A DNA stretch of 64,000 nucleotides from Chloroflexota bacterium (GTDB lineage: Bacteria > Chloroflexota > UBA11872). Below are positions 36,480 to 46,298 of this stretch, piece after piece (positions within the stretch are counted from its first letter, which is position 1; every line of letters starts with the position of its first letter). The notes under the pieces were generated by a model that did no database searches, was not told the DNA's origin, and saw only the letters and a program-made list of their open reading frames with translations. The position numbers were made by a program, and so were the translations under genes. The stretch lies in NCBI GenBank assembly GCA_022821645.1, contig JAJEDE010000027.1, positions 1 to 64,000 on the forward strand, read 5' to 3'.

Positions 36480-39400
36480 ATGATCCCTGCCACCATGCCC
36501 GTGTCCTTGCGTCCATCGAGCAGACCGGCCAAGGCGATACGGGTGCTTGGTGGACTGGCGTTGGTCGCGGCAGCCATGTGCCTTTGGGCCGCCTGCGATC
36601 CGTCGACGCCTTCGCCAACGCCGACGTCCACAGCCGCGTCAACGCCAACAGAAACGACAACGGCTCAGGCGACCCGAACAGCTGAGCCTCAACGTGAGCC
36701 AACGCCGGCAGCCTCCCGGCCATCGTCCACGACAGAGACTCCGGGTCAAGACCGTCGGGCGCTCGTTGCTCTTTACCGTGCCACTGACGGTGACAACTGG
36801 TCCGACAACCGCGATTGGCTGACCGACAAGCCCGTTAGTGAATGGCATGGCGTCACCGTCGATGCCAACGGACGCGTCGTCGAACTGAATCTCTGGAAGA
36901 ACCAGCTACGTGGCGAGATACCCCCCGAGCTGGGAAACCTGGCCACTTTGCGTGCGCTGTTTCTCGACCACAACGAACTTCGGGGAGAAATCCCAGCCCG
37001 GTTAGGCAGTCTGACCGGGCTGCTCGCGTTGGGCCTGGCCCAGAACCAACTCAAGGGATCAATCCCCTCGGAACTGGGCAACCTGCAACGCCTGGAAACG
37101 CTCCGGCTGGCCGGCAACAGTCTGACGGGGTGTATCCCCGCGGCCATCAGGTATGTGCCTGTCAACGATCTGTTCGAGCTCGCGCTGCCCGTGTGCGACG
37201 ACGCTGTGTCCAACCTCTCAGACCGGGAGGCGCTCATCAGCTTCTACCACGAGGCCGGCGGGGACTACTGGACGCAACGTACGAACTGGTTGAGTGACGC
37301 GCCCCTCGGCGAATGGCACGGAGTTGCGACTGATGCGAGTGGACGGGTCGTCAGCCTGGCCCTCCTCGGAAACGAACTGAGGGGCGAGATATCGCCCGCG
37401 CTTGGCAGCCTTACAAACCTCCGCCACCTGGTGCTCTTGAAGAACGATCTGCAAGGGACGATACCGCCGGAAATCGGCAACCTGGCCAATCTCGAAGTGC
37501 TCGGCCTGGCCGAAAACAGGCTGCGGGGAGAGATTCCCGACGAATTGGGAAACCTGGGCAGCCTGAAGGAACTCGGCCTCTGGAAGAACGATCTCACTGG
37601 CCCGATTCCGGAAGCGCTGGGCAGCCTCGGCAACCTGGAGGGACTAGTCCTCGGCCAGAACCAGTTCGAAGGGGAGATTCCCGCAACCCTCGGTCGACTG
37701 TCGCGGCTGCGGTCACTCGGCCTGCAAGAGAACCGGCTGCACGGCGAAATCCCCGCTGAACTGAGCCGGCTCACCAACCTGACGACATTGAACCTCGCCT
37801 TCAACCAGTTGAGCGGGAGCATCCCTGCCGAGTTGGCCCAACTGACGGACCTGGAATTCCTCGCCTTCCACTCGAATCAGCTGGAAGGCGAGGTGCCCGC
37901 CTGGCTCGGCGACCTGGTTCAACTTGAAACCCTCGCGCTGGCCGGGAACCGGCTTGAAGGCAGCATCCCGCCGGAACTGGAACGCTTGAAGAACCTGGAT
38001 TTCCTGACGCTGCGTCAGAACCGTCTGACAGGCTGCATCCCCGAGGAGTTGCGCCGTGTCCCCGACAACGATCTTCCCGAGGTCGGGCTGCCATTCTGCG
38101 GGGACTCCCGGGAATACCCCGCGGCCGAGGCGGGGACCTCGGATCGCGCCGCGCTGGTCGCGCTCTACCAGGCCACGGACGGAGCTGACTGGGCCGACCG
38201 CCAGAACTGGCTCTCAGGAACGCCCATCGGCGAGTGGCACGGCGTCACCACGGATAGCAACGGTCGCGTCATTGAGTTGAACCTGGCGTCGAACGGTCTC
38301 AGCGGCGAGCTTCCCGCGGCGCTCGGCAACCTCGACGCCTTGCAGGGCCTGTACCTCTACGAGAATCAACTGGTTGGAGGGATTCCTGCGGAGATCGGCG
38401 GACTCGCCGACCTTCGCGAGTTGGACCTTGGAATCAACAAGCTGACCGGTTCGATACCGGCGACGCTGGGAACTCTCACCAGCCTGACAGTCTTGAATCT
38501 CCAGCAGAACCAGCTGTGGGGAGAAGTTCCTGTAACCCTGGCCGACCTTGGCAATCTTGAATGGCTGGTTCTCAGCGGCAACGAGTTACAGGGAGAAATC
38601 CCGGCCGAACTCGGCGAACTTTCGAACCTGATGGGCCTGGCCCTGCAGCAGAACCAATTGCAGGGAACCATTCCTGCCGGCCTGGCCAGTCTGACCAACC
38701 TTGAGTCGTTGAACTTGCACGCCAACCAGTTGCGTGGCGAGATTCCGGTCTGGATCGGAGACCTCGCCAGACTGGAAGTTCTGGAGCTCAGCTCCAACCG
38801 ACTTCAGGGCGCGATTCCGCCCGAGTTAGGCCAACTCTCGAATCTCAACGCCCTCTCCCTCGGCGGGAACGGGCTGAGCGGCGAAATCCCATCCTCGCTG
38901 GCGCGGCTCACGAACCTCGAAGTGCTGGCGCTCCTTGACAACCAGCTTGAGGGCGAGCTTCCCGCCTGGCTTGGGGATCTCACCAATCTTCGGCTGCTCA
39001 ACCTGAAGGGCAACCGGTTGCGCGGTCCGATTCCACTCAGCCTCGGCCGCCTCTCCAACCTGACCTTCTTGAACCTTGGCGGGAATCAGCTGCAGGGACC
39101 AATCCCGGCGGCGCTGACCCACCTCCGGAACCTGGAAACGCTAGGGCTCGCCGGCAACTCGATCACGGGCTGCATTCCCACACGTCTGCGCGAGGTGCCC
39201 AAGCACAACCTGGGAGAACTCACGCTCCCGTATTGCGACGCATTGGGCTCGAGACCCACATCCAGCGAATCAGCCGCGGACAGGGAGATCCTGATCGAGT
39301 TCTACAACGCCACAGGTGGGGCGGACTGGGTAAACAGTGACCGCTGGCTCAGCGACGCGCCCATTGGCGAGTGGCACGGCGTCTTCACCGACGAGCGTGG

Positions 39401-40943
39401 GCGTGTCGCCGTGCTCAACCTCCCGGACAACGGGCTGAAGGGCACTATCCCTCCGGAAATCGGCGGCTTGACCGCCCTCATGGCGCTCTTTTTGGGCAAC
39501 AACCAGTTGCAAGGACAGATACCGCCCGAGATTGGTCAGCTCGTCAACCTTCAGCAGCTGGTGCTCCGCCAAAACCAACTCGACGGCGAAATCCCTCCGG
39601 AGTTGAGCCAACTCTCGCGCTTGGAAAGACTCTATCTCTGGGAGAACCAGCTCACTGGGCCGATTCCACCCTGGCTGGGAAGCCTCACCAGCCTCAAGTG
39701 GCTTTCGTTGTCCCAGAACCGGCTGCAGGGAGAAATCCCCCCGGAGTTCGCCAATCTCACGGACCTTGAGTGGCTGTGGCTGGGAGATAACGAGATCGTC
39801 GGTGGCATCCCCGCCTTTCTCGGCCGCCTCACCAATCTCACGGTGCTGGCGCTTGGCGGCAATCAACTCACCGGCGAGATCCCGTCCGAACTTGCCAGCC
39901 TCACCCGGCTTGAGTGGCTATACCTCCAGCACAACCGGCTGGAAGGCGCGTTGCCGGCGTGGCTCGGAGACCTTCCCAATCTTGAACGGCTCTGGCTCGA
40001 CGGGAACTCGTTGCGCGGAGCGATACCGTCCCAATGGGGCGAGCTAACCACGCTCGTGTGGCTTGGTCTTCGCGGCAATGCGCTGACCGGCTGTATTCCC
40101 GAAGAACTCCGCAGCGTCCCGGACAACGACTTCCCGGAATTGGGGCTGGAGTTCTGTGACGAAGTTTCGTCCAGTCTCAGGCGCACCTCCGTAGCCACGG
40201 ACAGAGACGCGCTCGTCGCCTTCTATCACGCGGCGGGCGGACCGGGATGGAAGAACAACGAAAAGTGGCTCAGCGACGCGCCGATAAGCGAGTGGCACGG
40301 CGTGCAAACCGACGACAACGGCCGCGTCCAGTGGTTGGACCTGGTGGACAACGGATTGCAAGGCGAGATATCCGCCGCCGTAGGCGACCTGACCTACCTG
40401 CAGTCCTTGAATGTCCATCAGAACCAACTGCGCGGTGAGCTCCCGCCGGAGCTGGGGAATCTCGCCCGGCTTCAGTGGCTGGCCCTCAGCGAAAACCTGC
40501 TCGAAGGGCCGATTCCGGCCACGCTTGCCCGCCTGGAGTTTCTGCAGGCGCTGACGCTGCACGACAATCTCATCAGCGGCGAGATTCCCGCCTGGCTTGG
40601 CGACCTCGCCTACCTGAAGTGGCTGTTCCTCAGCGAGAACGACCTGGAAGGCCGGATTCCGGCAGCCCTTGGCAGCGCCGCCAACCTTGAGGCGCTCGTC
40701 CTGCGCGACAACCGATTGAGCGGACCGATCCCTCCCGAGTTGGGCGACCTGGCGAAGCTGGATTCGCTCAACCTGCAGGGCAATCAACTCACCGGCGCCA
40801 TACCGGACGAGTTGGCCGACCTGGCGAACCTTGAGCTGTTGGGCCTGACGGGCAACCAACTCACCGGCTGCATTCCGTCGGACCTGCGCCGGATCCGGGA
40901 GAGCGACCTGAGCGACCTGGACCTTCCCTACTGCGCGTCCTAG
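36480..40943 (+). CDS. Giant leucine-rich-repeat lipoprotein with five capped modules
   Basis: About 1487 residues from ATG 36480 (no strong ribosome binding site; ATG 36495 is close). The N-terminus is a lipoprotein signal with lipobox WAAC, then a Ser/Thr/Pro-rich linker. Five modules follow, beginning near 36750, 37219, 38141, 39276 and 40198. Each opens with a cap of the form DR-x-ALVALY-x(5)-W-x(5)-WL-x(4)-EWHGV, continues with plant-type LRRs of 23-24 residues (GEIPxELGNLxxLxxLxLxxNxL) and closes with a two-Cys cap (TGCIP ... LPFCD). A surface-anchored binding protein is likely. The repeats suggest growth by duplication of whole modules. Confidence 0.88.
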   Translation: MIPATMPVSLRPSSRPAKAIRVLGGLALVAAAMCLWAACDPSTPSPTPTSTAASTPTETTTAQATRTAEPQREPTPAASRPSSTTETPGQDRRALVALYRATDGDNWSDNRDWLTDKPVSEWHGVTVDANGRVVELNLWKNQLRGEIPPELGNLATLRALFLDHNELRGEIPARLGSLTGLLALGLAQNQLKGSIPSELGNLQRLETLRLAGNSLTGCIPAAIRYVPVNDLFELALPVCDDAVSNLSDREALISFYHEAGGDYWTQRTNWLSDAPLGEWHGVATDASGRVVSLALLGNELRGEISPALGSLTNLRHLVLLKNDLQGTIPPEIGNLANLEVLGLAENRLRGEIPDELGNLGSLKELGLWKNDLTGPIPEALGSLGNLEGLVLGQNQFEGEIPATLGRLSRLRSLGLQENRLHGEIPAELSRLTNLTTLNLAFNQLSGSIPAELAQLTDLEFLAFHSNQLEGEVPAWLGDLVQLETLALAGNRLEGSIPPELERLKNLDFLTLRQNRLTGCIPEELRRVPDNDLPEVGLPFCGDSREYPAAEAGTSDRAALVALYQATDGADWADRQNWLSGTPIGEWHGVTTDSNGRVIELNLASNGLSGELPAALGNLDALQGLYLYENQLVGGIPAEIGGLADLRELDLGINKLTGSIPATLGTLTSLTVLNLQQNQLWGEVPVTLADLGNLEWLVLSGNELQGEIPAELGELSNLMGLALQQNQLQGTIPAGLASLTNLESLNLHANQLRGEIPVWIGDLARLEVLELSSNRLQGAIPPELGQLSNLNALSLGGNGLSGEIPSSLARLTNLEVLALLDNQLEGELPAWLGDLTNLRLLNLKGNRLRGPIPLSLGRLSNLTFLNLGGNQLQGPIPAALTHLRNLETLGLAGNSITGCIPTRLREVPKHNLGELTLPYCDALGSRPTSSESAADREILIEFYNATGGADWVNSDRWLSDAPIGEWHGVFTDERGRVAVLNLPDNGLKGTIPPEIGGLTALMALFLGNNQLQGQIPPEIGQLVNLQQLVLRQNQLDGEIPPELSQLSRLERLYLWENQLTGPIPPWLGSLTSLKWLSLSQNRLQGEIPPEFANLTDLEWLWLGDNEIVGGIPAFLGRLTNLTVLALGGNQLTGEIPSELASLTRLEWLYLQHNRLEGALPAWLGDLPNLERLWLDGNSLRGAIPSQWGELTTLVWLGLRGNALTGCIPEELRSVPDNDFPELGLEFCDEVSSSLRRTSVATDRDALVAFYHAAGGPGWKNNEKWLSDAPISEWHGVQTDDNGRVQWLDLVDNGLQGEISAAVGDLTYLQSLNVHQNQLRGELPPELGNLARLQWLALSENLLEGPIPATLARLEFLQALTLHDNLISGEIPAWLGDLAYLKWLFLSENDLEGRIPAALGSAANLEALVLRDNRLSGPIPPELGDLAKLDSLNLQGNQLTGAIPDELADLANLELLGLTGNQLTGCIPSDLRRIRESDLSDLDLPYCAS

Positions 40944-41063
40944 GCCGCCCGACCAGGCAACGCGACGTTCGGCAGACCCACGGTGGCGTGGCGAAGAACG
41001 CAGGGACTCAACGTATGCTGACCGCCGTCGGGCGGACTCCACCAGATTGAGTTTCCGACTGCG

Positions 41064-43766
41064 GTGAGTCGTTCAGTCCTGGTCAGCCTGCGGCTGTCCC
41101 TGCTTGTTGTGGCGGCGGCGCTCATTGCGCTGCCCGTCGGTGCTCGCGCCGATGATCCGCCGCCGACCTCGCAGTTGGTCGCCACCATCCTTCGCACCAC
41201 CTTCTCCCAGCCCGATCCCCACCTCGCCCACAACATCCCCGATCTCCGCCTCAGCGTCGGCGACCAGGTCGTCACCTGCGGTTTTCTGACCCACTACCAG
41301 GCCACCGGCGACCTCATCCGCTGGGGCTTCCCCACCTCCGAGGTGCTTGAAGAACGGCAGGGTGTCCTTACCCAGTACTACCAGCGCGGCGTCGTGGACT
41401 GTCATCAGCGCGCCGGCGCCTGGCGGATGGAACGCCGTCTCGCCTGGGACTACCTGGGCGGCGGGGTCGGCGGCTCACCCGACCTGGGCGTCGAACCCGA
41501 CCTGCTCAGTGACCAGGAGGGTCTTGCTTCCGGCCCCTGGGGGCACCGCGTCTCCAACTTCGCCATCGACGGCACGCCCATCGGTTTCCTGGACTTCTTT
41601 GAAGCTCTCGGCGGCGTCCAGGCCTTCGGCTTTCCCAAGTCCGACGCCCGCTCCGATCTCGATCCCCGCGCCAGCCTTCAGATTCCTGGCGCCAACCCCA
41701 ACTTCATCCGCCAGTACTTCCAGGCCGCCGTCCTCGAATTCCATCCCGGCACCCCGCAGCCCGTCAAACTCCGCCTGCTCGGCGACGACGTCCGCAACCT
41801 GATCTACCCCGATTACAGCTTCCAGGCCTTTCCCAGCTTCAACCCCGCCGAACCGCTGACCGCCGGCCAGACGTTCCGCCCCCACGGCCTCACCGAGCGC
41901 GCCATCCTGGCCGCCCTCTACCAGGCCACCAACGGGCCGGGCTGGGCGAATAGCGCGAACTGGCTCAGCGACGCCCCGCTCAACGACTGGCACGGCGTCA
42001 CGACCGGACCCGACGGCCGCGTCGTCCAACTCGCGCTGCCCCTGAACCAGCTGCGCGGCGAACTCGCGGTGCCGCTGGAGCGACTGCCCCACCTGGAGCA
42101 CCTCAACCTGTCGGGCAACGAGCTGCAGGGTCCTATCCCCGCCGCGCTCGGGAAACTCGCCAACCTGCGGTCCCTCCAGCTCAGCAACAACCAACTCAGC
42201 GGCCAGCTGCCGGCCAGCCTCAGCAACCTTCACGCCCTCACCTGGCTGGACCTCAGCGCGAACCAGCTCGGCGGTCGAATCCCCGGCAACCTGGGCGGCC
42301 TCCACGCGCTCGCCGTCGTCGATGTCAGTGCCAACCAGTTGGTCGGCAACGTCCCGCCCTCGCTGGCCGCCCTGCCCAACCTGCGTGAGCTTCGCGTCAG
42401 CCGGAACTTCCTCAACGGCTGCCTCGACCCCGCCCTGCGCCGCATCCCCAGCCACGACCTGGGCGAGCTCATCGAGCGCTTCTGCGACCAGGTCCCCGCC
42501 CAGACCAATGCCGCCAGCGACCGCGCCGCGCTCGAAGCCTTCTACTACGCCACCGGCGGCCCCGGTTGGAATAACAGCAACCTGTGGCTCAGCAGCGCCC
42601 CGCTCCAGTCCTGGCACGGCGTCTGGACAAATAGCGACGGCCGCGTAACTGACATCGAGATGAAGAACAACAACCTGCGCGGGGTGCTTCCATCCATGCT
42701 GGGCGACCTCACCTACCTAAAAGGCATAGAAATCCGGGAGAACAAGCTGCGGGGTGTCATCCCGCCGGGACTCGGACGGGCCAAGGAATTGGATTGGCTG
42801 AATCTCTCGGACAACCAGATGGAGGGCACGATTCCCGACAGCCTCCAGGATCTGACCAAGTTCCGAAGGCTGAGCCTGTCGAACAACCAGTTCGAGGGTG
42901 AGATTCCCGCCTGGCTCGGCAGCTTTCCTCGCCTGCGGGACCTCCATCTCGACCGGAATCAGTTTCGGGGCACCATTCCCGCCACGCTCGGCAACATTCC
43001 CGCCCTGGATCACCTTCACCTGCGTGACAATCAACTCGAAGGCCAGATCCCGGCCTCACTTGGCAAGCCACAAGGTATGTCGGGTCTGGTGCTCTCAGGC
43101 AACCGGTTGACTGGGCCGATTCCACCGGAACTCGGTCGGGCGGTCGATCTCTCCGGCCTTCTGCTCCACAACAACCAGCTCAGCGGCGAGATTCCAGCCA
43201 CGCTGGCCGATCTCCCCCTGCTATCCAACCTGAACCTCTCGGGAAACCAGCTGCACGGCGATATCCCGGCATCCTTTAGCAGACTCACGCGGTTGCGGAG
43301 GCTCAATCTCACCAACAATCGCTTGCAGGGCGAGATCCCCGCCTGGCTTGGTAACCCGGTGGAACTCCGAGTCCTGGACCTGTCGCACAATCAGTTCAGC
43401 GGGACCATCCCCGCCAACCTCGGCGCCGCGTCAAAGCTGATGGAACTGCGCCTCGCCGGGAACCGGCTTACCGGCCCAGTCCCCCTGGAACTCGGCCAAC
43501 TGTTCCACCTGACGGACTTGACCCTCGCCTCCAACCAGTTGCAGGGCCCCATCCCGCCCGAGTTGGGCAACCTCACGCAACTCACGCACCTGGCCCTTGC
43601 CGACAACCAGCTGACAGGCGACATCCCGCCGGCCCTCATCCGCCTCCTCAACCTGGACACCGTGTCCCTGGCCGGCAACGCCCTCACCGGCTGCCTCCCC
43701 GTCACCTGGCGCGACATCCGCCAACACGACCTGGCAATCCTGGGATTGCCGTTTTGTGATCAATAG
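41064..43766 (+). CDS. Secreted LRR protein with LGFP-like N-terminal domain (900 aa)
   Basis: GTG 41064 opens a signal peptide (core LSLLVVAAALIALPVGARA). Residues ~30-280 form a domain also found at 53903: HNIPDLRLSVGD, CGFLTHY, RWGFPTSEVLEER, TQYYQRGVVDC, MERRLAWDY, then SNFAIDGTPIGFLDFFEALGG and AFGFPKSDAR. The W/F-G-F-P-x-S motifs recall LGFP repeats of actinobacterial cell-wall proteins. Two capped LRR modules follow (ADWHGV-type and SWHGV caps), each ending in a GCL ... FCDQ two-Cys cap. It lies 120 bases downstream of the giant LRR gene, in the same direction. Confidence 0.85.
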   Translation: MSRSVLVSLRLSLLVVAAALIALPVGARADDPPPTSQLVATILRTTFSQPDPHLAHNIPDLRLSVGDQVVTCGFLTHYQATGDLIRWGFPTSEVLEERQGVLTQYYQRGVVDCHQRAGAWRMERRLAWDYLGGGVGGSPDLGVEPDLLSDQEGLASGPWGHRVSNFAIDGTPIGFLDFFEALGGVQAFGFPKSDARSDLDPRASLQIPGANPNFIRQYFQAAVLEFHPGTPQPVKLRLLGDDVRNLIYPDYSFQAFPSFNPAEPLTAGQTFRPHGLTERAILAALYQATNGPGWANSANWLSDAPLNDWHGVTTGPDGRVVQLALPLNQLRGELAVPLERLPHLEHLNLSGNELQGPIPAALGKLANLRSLQLSNNQLSGQLPASLSNLHALTWLDLSANQLGGRIPGNLGGLHALAVVDVSANQLVGNVPPSLAALPNLRELRVSRNFLNGCLDPALRRIPSHDLGELIERFCDQVPAQTNAASDRAALEAFYYATGGPGWNNSNLWLSSAPLQSWHGVWTNSDGRVTDIEMKNNNLRGVLPSMLGDLTYLKGIEIRENKLRGVIPPGLGRAKELDWLNLSDNQMEGTIPDSLQDLTKFRRLSLSNNQFEGEIPAWLGSFPRLRDLHLDRNQFRGTIPATLGNIPALDHLHLRDNQLEGQIPASLGKPQGMSGLVLSGNRLTGPIPPELGRAVDLSGLLLHNNQLSGEIPATLADLPLLSNLNLSGNQLHGDIPASFSRLTRLRRLNLTNNRLQGEIPAWLGNPVELRVLDLSHNQFSGTIPANLGAASKLMELRLAGNRLTGPVPLELGQLFHLTDLTLASNQLQGPIPPELGNLTQLTHLALADNQLTGDIPPALIRLLNLDTVSLAGNALTGCLPVTWRDIRQHDLAILGLPFCDQ

Positions 43767-43818
43767 AGCCGGATACCGACCGTGAGCCGGACCGGCGGCA
43801 GACCCCGAAGCGGAAAAG

Positions 43819-44604
43819 TCAGCCCGAAGTGCTGATAGGCGACTTGCTGGCAAGGTAAGCCGCCACGGCCAGCGCCAATGCCTCCGCGCGTGACTCCGCC
43901 GCCACCACGTCCGGCTTGCGCCCGGCGCGCTCGCAGGCCGCGGCGGTCGTTGGACCCATCGCAGCGACCGCGACCTCCGGTGGAACGCGTGCCAAACCGC
44001 CCAGCGCAACCGCAAAACTGACGGCGCTGGACGGACTGGCAAACGCCAGGGCGTCGACGTCGCCGTTCCGAACGGCGGCCACGACCTCCCGCGGCACGGC
44101 TGCCGGTCGGGTCCGGTAGGCCGGGACGCGTGTGACCCTCAGCCCGGCGGCGCGCATTTGATCGGCGGGCTCCTCGCGCCCGTCTTCCGCCTGTACGAGT
44201 GCGACAGCGGCCCGAGGCGACGCCAGGGCAGACACGGTGTTCGCGAGATCAACCCCGGTGCGCCCCTCCGAACGCACGGCAACGGCCATCCCGGCCCGTT
44301 CAGCCACCGCGGCTGTTGCCGAGCCGACCACGCCCACCTGCACGCCCGCAGGCACTGGCATACCGCCGCGCCGCAGCCGTCGCGCGCGCTGCACGTAGTA
44401 GCGGACCGCGTTCCGGCTCATGAACAGCAGGTAGTCGTACCGGCCCGCCGCGCGAACCAGCCTGTCCAGCGCCTCGTAGCTGCGCGGCGGGCCAATCCGG
44501 ATCGCGGGCGCCGCCACCACCTCGCAGCCCAACTCCTGCAGCCGTTCCGTCAGCCGATCGGGCCCGTTCGCCGGCCGCGTCACCACGACTCGCGGCCGCT
44601 TCAC
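43819..44604 (-). CDS. hemD: Uroporphyrinogen-III synthase
   Basis: A 261-residue HemD-type protein from GTG 44604, which overlaps the cobA stop as GTGA. HemD sequences are poorly conserved; here VVVTRPANGPDRLTERLQELGCEV, YDYLLFMSRNAVRYY and FASPSSAVSFAVAL plus MGPTTAAACERAG match the two-lobed fold. It closes hydroxymethylbilane into uroporphyrinogen III. Last gene of the sulfur/siroheme operon. Identification rests on pattern and position. Confidence 0.85.
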   Translation of the reverse strand: MKRPRVVVTRPANGPDRLTERLQELGCEVVAAPAIRIGPPRSYEALDRLVRAAGRYDYLLFMSRNAVRYYVQRARRLRRGGMPVPAGVQVGVVGSATAAVAERAGMAVAVRSEGRTGVDLANTVSALASPRAAVALVQAEDGREEPADQMRAAGLRVTRVPAYRTRPAAVPREVVAAVRNGDVDALAFASPSSAVSFAVALGGLARVPPEVAVAAMGPTTAAACERAGRKPDVVAAESRAEALALAVAAYLASKSPISTSG

Positions 44605-45350
44605 GTGATCTCGCCGTCGTTCAGCACTCCGGCGACAGGTCCCACGACGATCACCGCCGGGGCCTTCAGTCCCGCCTCCCGTGCAAGCTCTTCGATGGTC
44701 GCCAGCGTTCCCGAAATCACCCGCTGCCCCGGCAGCGTGGCGCGCTCCACCACCCGCACTGGCTCGTCCGGCGACCGTCCGCCGTCGATCAGCTTCCCGG
44801 TAATCGCTCCCAGGTTCCCGACGCCCATCAACACCACGATCGACCCCGGTGTGCCAGCGATGCGTTCCCAATCCACCCCGGCACCCGCAGCCGACTGCGC
44901 GTCGTGCCCGGTTACGACCGTGAAGCTCGACTCGACCCCCCGATGCGTCACGGGCACGTTGGCCGCGGTCGGTCCGGCCAGCGCCGAGGAAATCCCGGGC
45001 ACCACCACAACCGGGATTCCGGCCGCTCGCGCCGCCAGCACTTCCTCGCCGCCGCGACCGAACACGAACGGATCCCCGCCCTTCAGCCGGCACACCGAGA
45101 GTCCTTCACGCGCCAATTCAATGAGCAAGTCGTTGATATCTTCCTGGCTCCGCGAAGCCCGGCCCGGCGTCTTGCCAGCGTCCTCGATCCGGGCACCGGC
45201 GCGCACCAGCTTCAACAGGTCACGCGAAATAAGCCGGTCGTGAACCACTGCGTCCGCCGACTCCAGCACTTCCCGGCCATGCACCGTAATCAGCTTCGGA
45301 TCGCCCGGACCCGCGCCGACCAGGTAGATCGTCCCCGCCTGCGCCTTCAC
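44601..45350 (-). CDS. cobA: Uroporphyrinogen-III C-methyltransferase
   Basis: A 249-residue SAM-dependent methyltransferase: YLVGAGPGDPKLITVHG (N-terminal loop), RLKGGDPFVFGRGGEE, VVPGISSALAGPTAANVPVTHRG and FTVVTGHD. It methylates uroporphyrinogen III twice to give precorrin-2, the branch point to siroheme and cobalamin. This is a stand-alone form without the CysG dehydrogenase/ferrochelatase domain, which must lie elsewhere. It overlaps hemC and hemD by four bases on each side. Confidence 0.93.
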   Translation of the reverse strand: MKAQAGTIYLVGAGPGDPKLITVHGREVLESADAVVHDRLISRDLLKLVRAGARIEDAGKTPGRASRSQEDINDLLIELAREGLSVCRLKGGDPFVFGRGGEEVLAARAAGIPVVVVPGISSALAGPTAANVPVTHRGVESSFTVVTGHDAQSAAGAGVDWERIAGTPGSIVVLMGVGNLGAITGKLIDGGRSPDEPVRVVERATLPGQRVISGTLATIEELAREAGLKAPAVIVVGPVAGVLNDGEIT

Positions 45351-46243
45351 TGCGCCGCCTGTTCCCGAGCCGCCAGCACCCTGGCGGCGGCTTGCCGTCC
45401 TAGCGCGTCGGCGTCGGTCACACGTCCGTGCAGCGTCAGCGGCGGTTCTTCGCCGTCGCCAAACAACCCGGCCGTAAGCCTCAACTCACCACCGTCCATG
45501 GTCGCCAGCGCCCCCGCTGGCGCATTGCACCCGCCGCGAAGGTCGCGCAGAAAAGCCCGCTCCGCCGTCACTGCCGCTCGCGACTCTGCGGCATCAATTC
45601 GCTTCACCAGCCCCTCGACATCCGGCCTATCGGTTCGAACCTCCACCGCCAGCGCGCCCTGCGCCGGTGCCGGCAGAAACGAGGGCGGCTCTAGAACCTC
45701 GGCTATCGCTTCATCCAACCCCGCGCGCTCCAAACCCGCCACCGCCAGCACCGCCGCATCCAGTTCACCGTCCTTAACCCGCGCCACCCGCGTTCCTACG
45801 TTGCCGCGCAGCGGCTTGACCTTCAGGTCCGGACGTACTGCGAGCACCTGAGCGGAGCGACGGGCGCTGCCCGTGCCTACGCTGGCGCCTGCCGGCAGGT
45901 CAGCTAGAAGTGCTCCACGTCGACTTACCAGCGCATCCCGCGGATCGGCCCGCACCGGCACGGCGGCAATTCGCAGTCCCGCCAGCGGCACCGTCGGCAG
46001 GTCCTTATAACTGTGCACCGCAATGTCGGCCTGTCCATCCAGCAATGCCGCCTGTACGCCGCGCGAAAAGACGCCCCGCTCCCCGAGTTCCTCGATCGGC
46101 TTCGATCGATCCCGGTCGCCGGCCGTGACTACAGGCACGAATTCAACCCGCAGGCCCGGATTGGCCGCCACCAGCAGATCGGCCACCAACGCCGCCTGCG
46201 CGCGGGCCAGCGGCGAACGGCGTGTCGCGATGCGAGCTTTCAC
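45347..46243 (-). CDS. hemC: Hydroxymethylbilane synthase (porphobilinogen deaminase)
   Basis: A 298-residue enzyme from GTG 46243 (GAGGTG five bases upstream). Motifs: ATRRSPLARAQAALVA, HSYKDLPT, GTGSARRSAQV, RGNVGTRVARV and GGCNAPAG with the Cys that carries the dipyrromethane cofactor. It polymerises four porphobilinogens. It lies 55 bases after sat and shares four bases with cobA, so it belongs to the sulfur-assimilation transcript. Confidence 0.95.
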   Translation of the reverse strand: MKARIATRRSPLARAQAALVADLLVAANPGLRVEFVPVVTAGDRDRSKPIEELGERGVFSRGVQAALLDGQADIAVHSYKDLPTVPLAGLRIAAVPVRADPRDALVSRRGALLADLPAGASVGTGSARRSAQVLAVRPDLKVKPLRGNVGTRVARVKDGELDAAVLAVAGLERAGLDEAIAEVLEPPSFLPAPAQGALAVEVRTDRPDVEGLVKRIDAAESRAAVTAERAFLRDLRGGCNAPAGALATMDGGELRLTAGLFGDGEEPPLTLHGRVTDADALGRQAAARVLAAREQAAQ

Positions 46244-46298
46244 CGCCGCACCTCGATCCCGCCGCCTTCGCCAGCCGCTAAAGCGTACGCCCCGTCGC

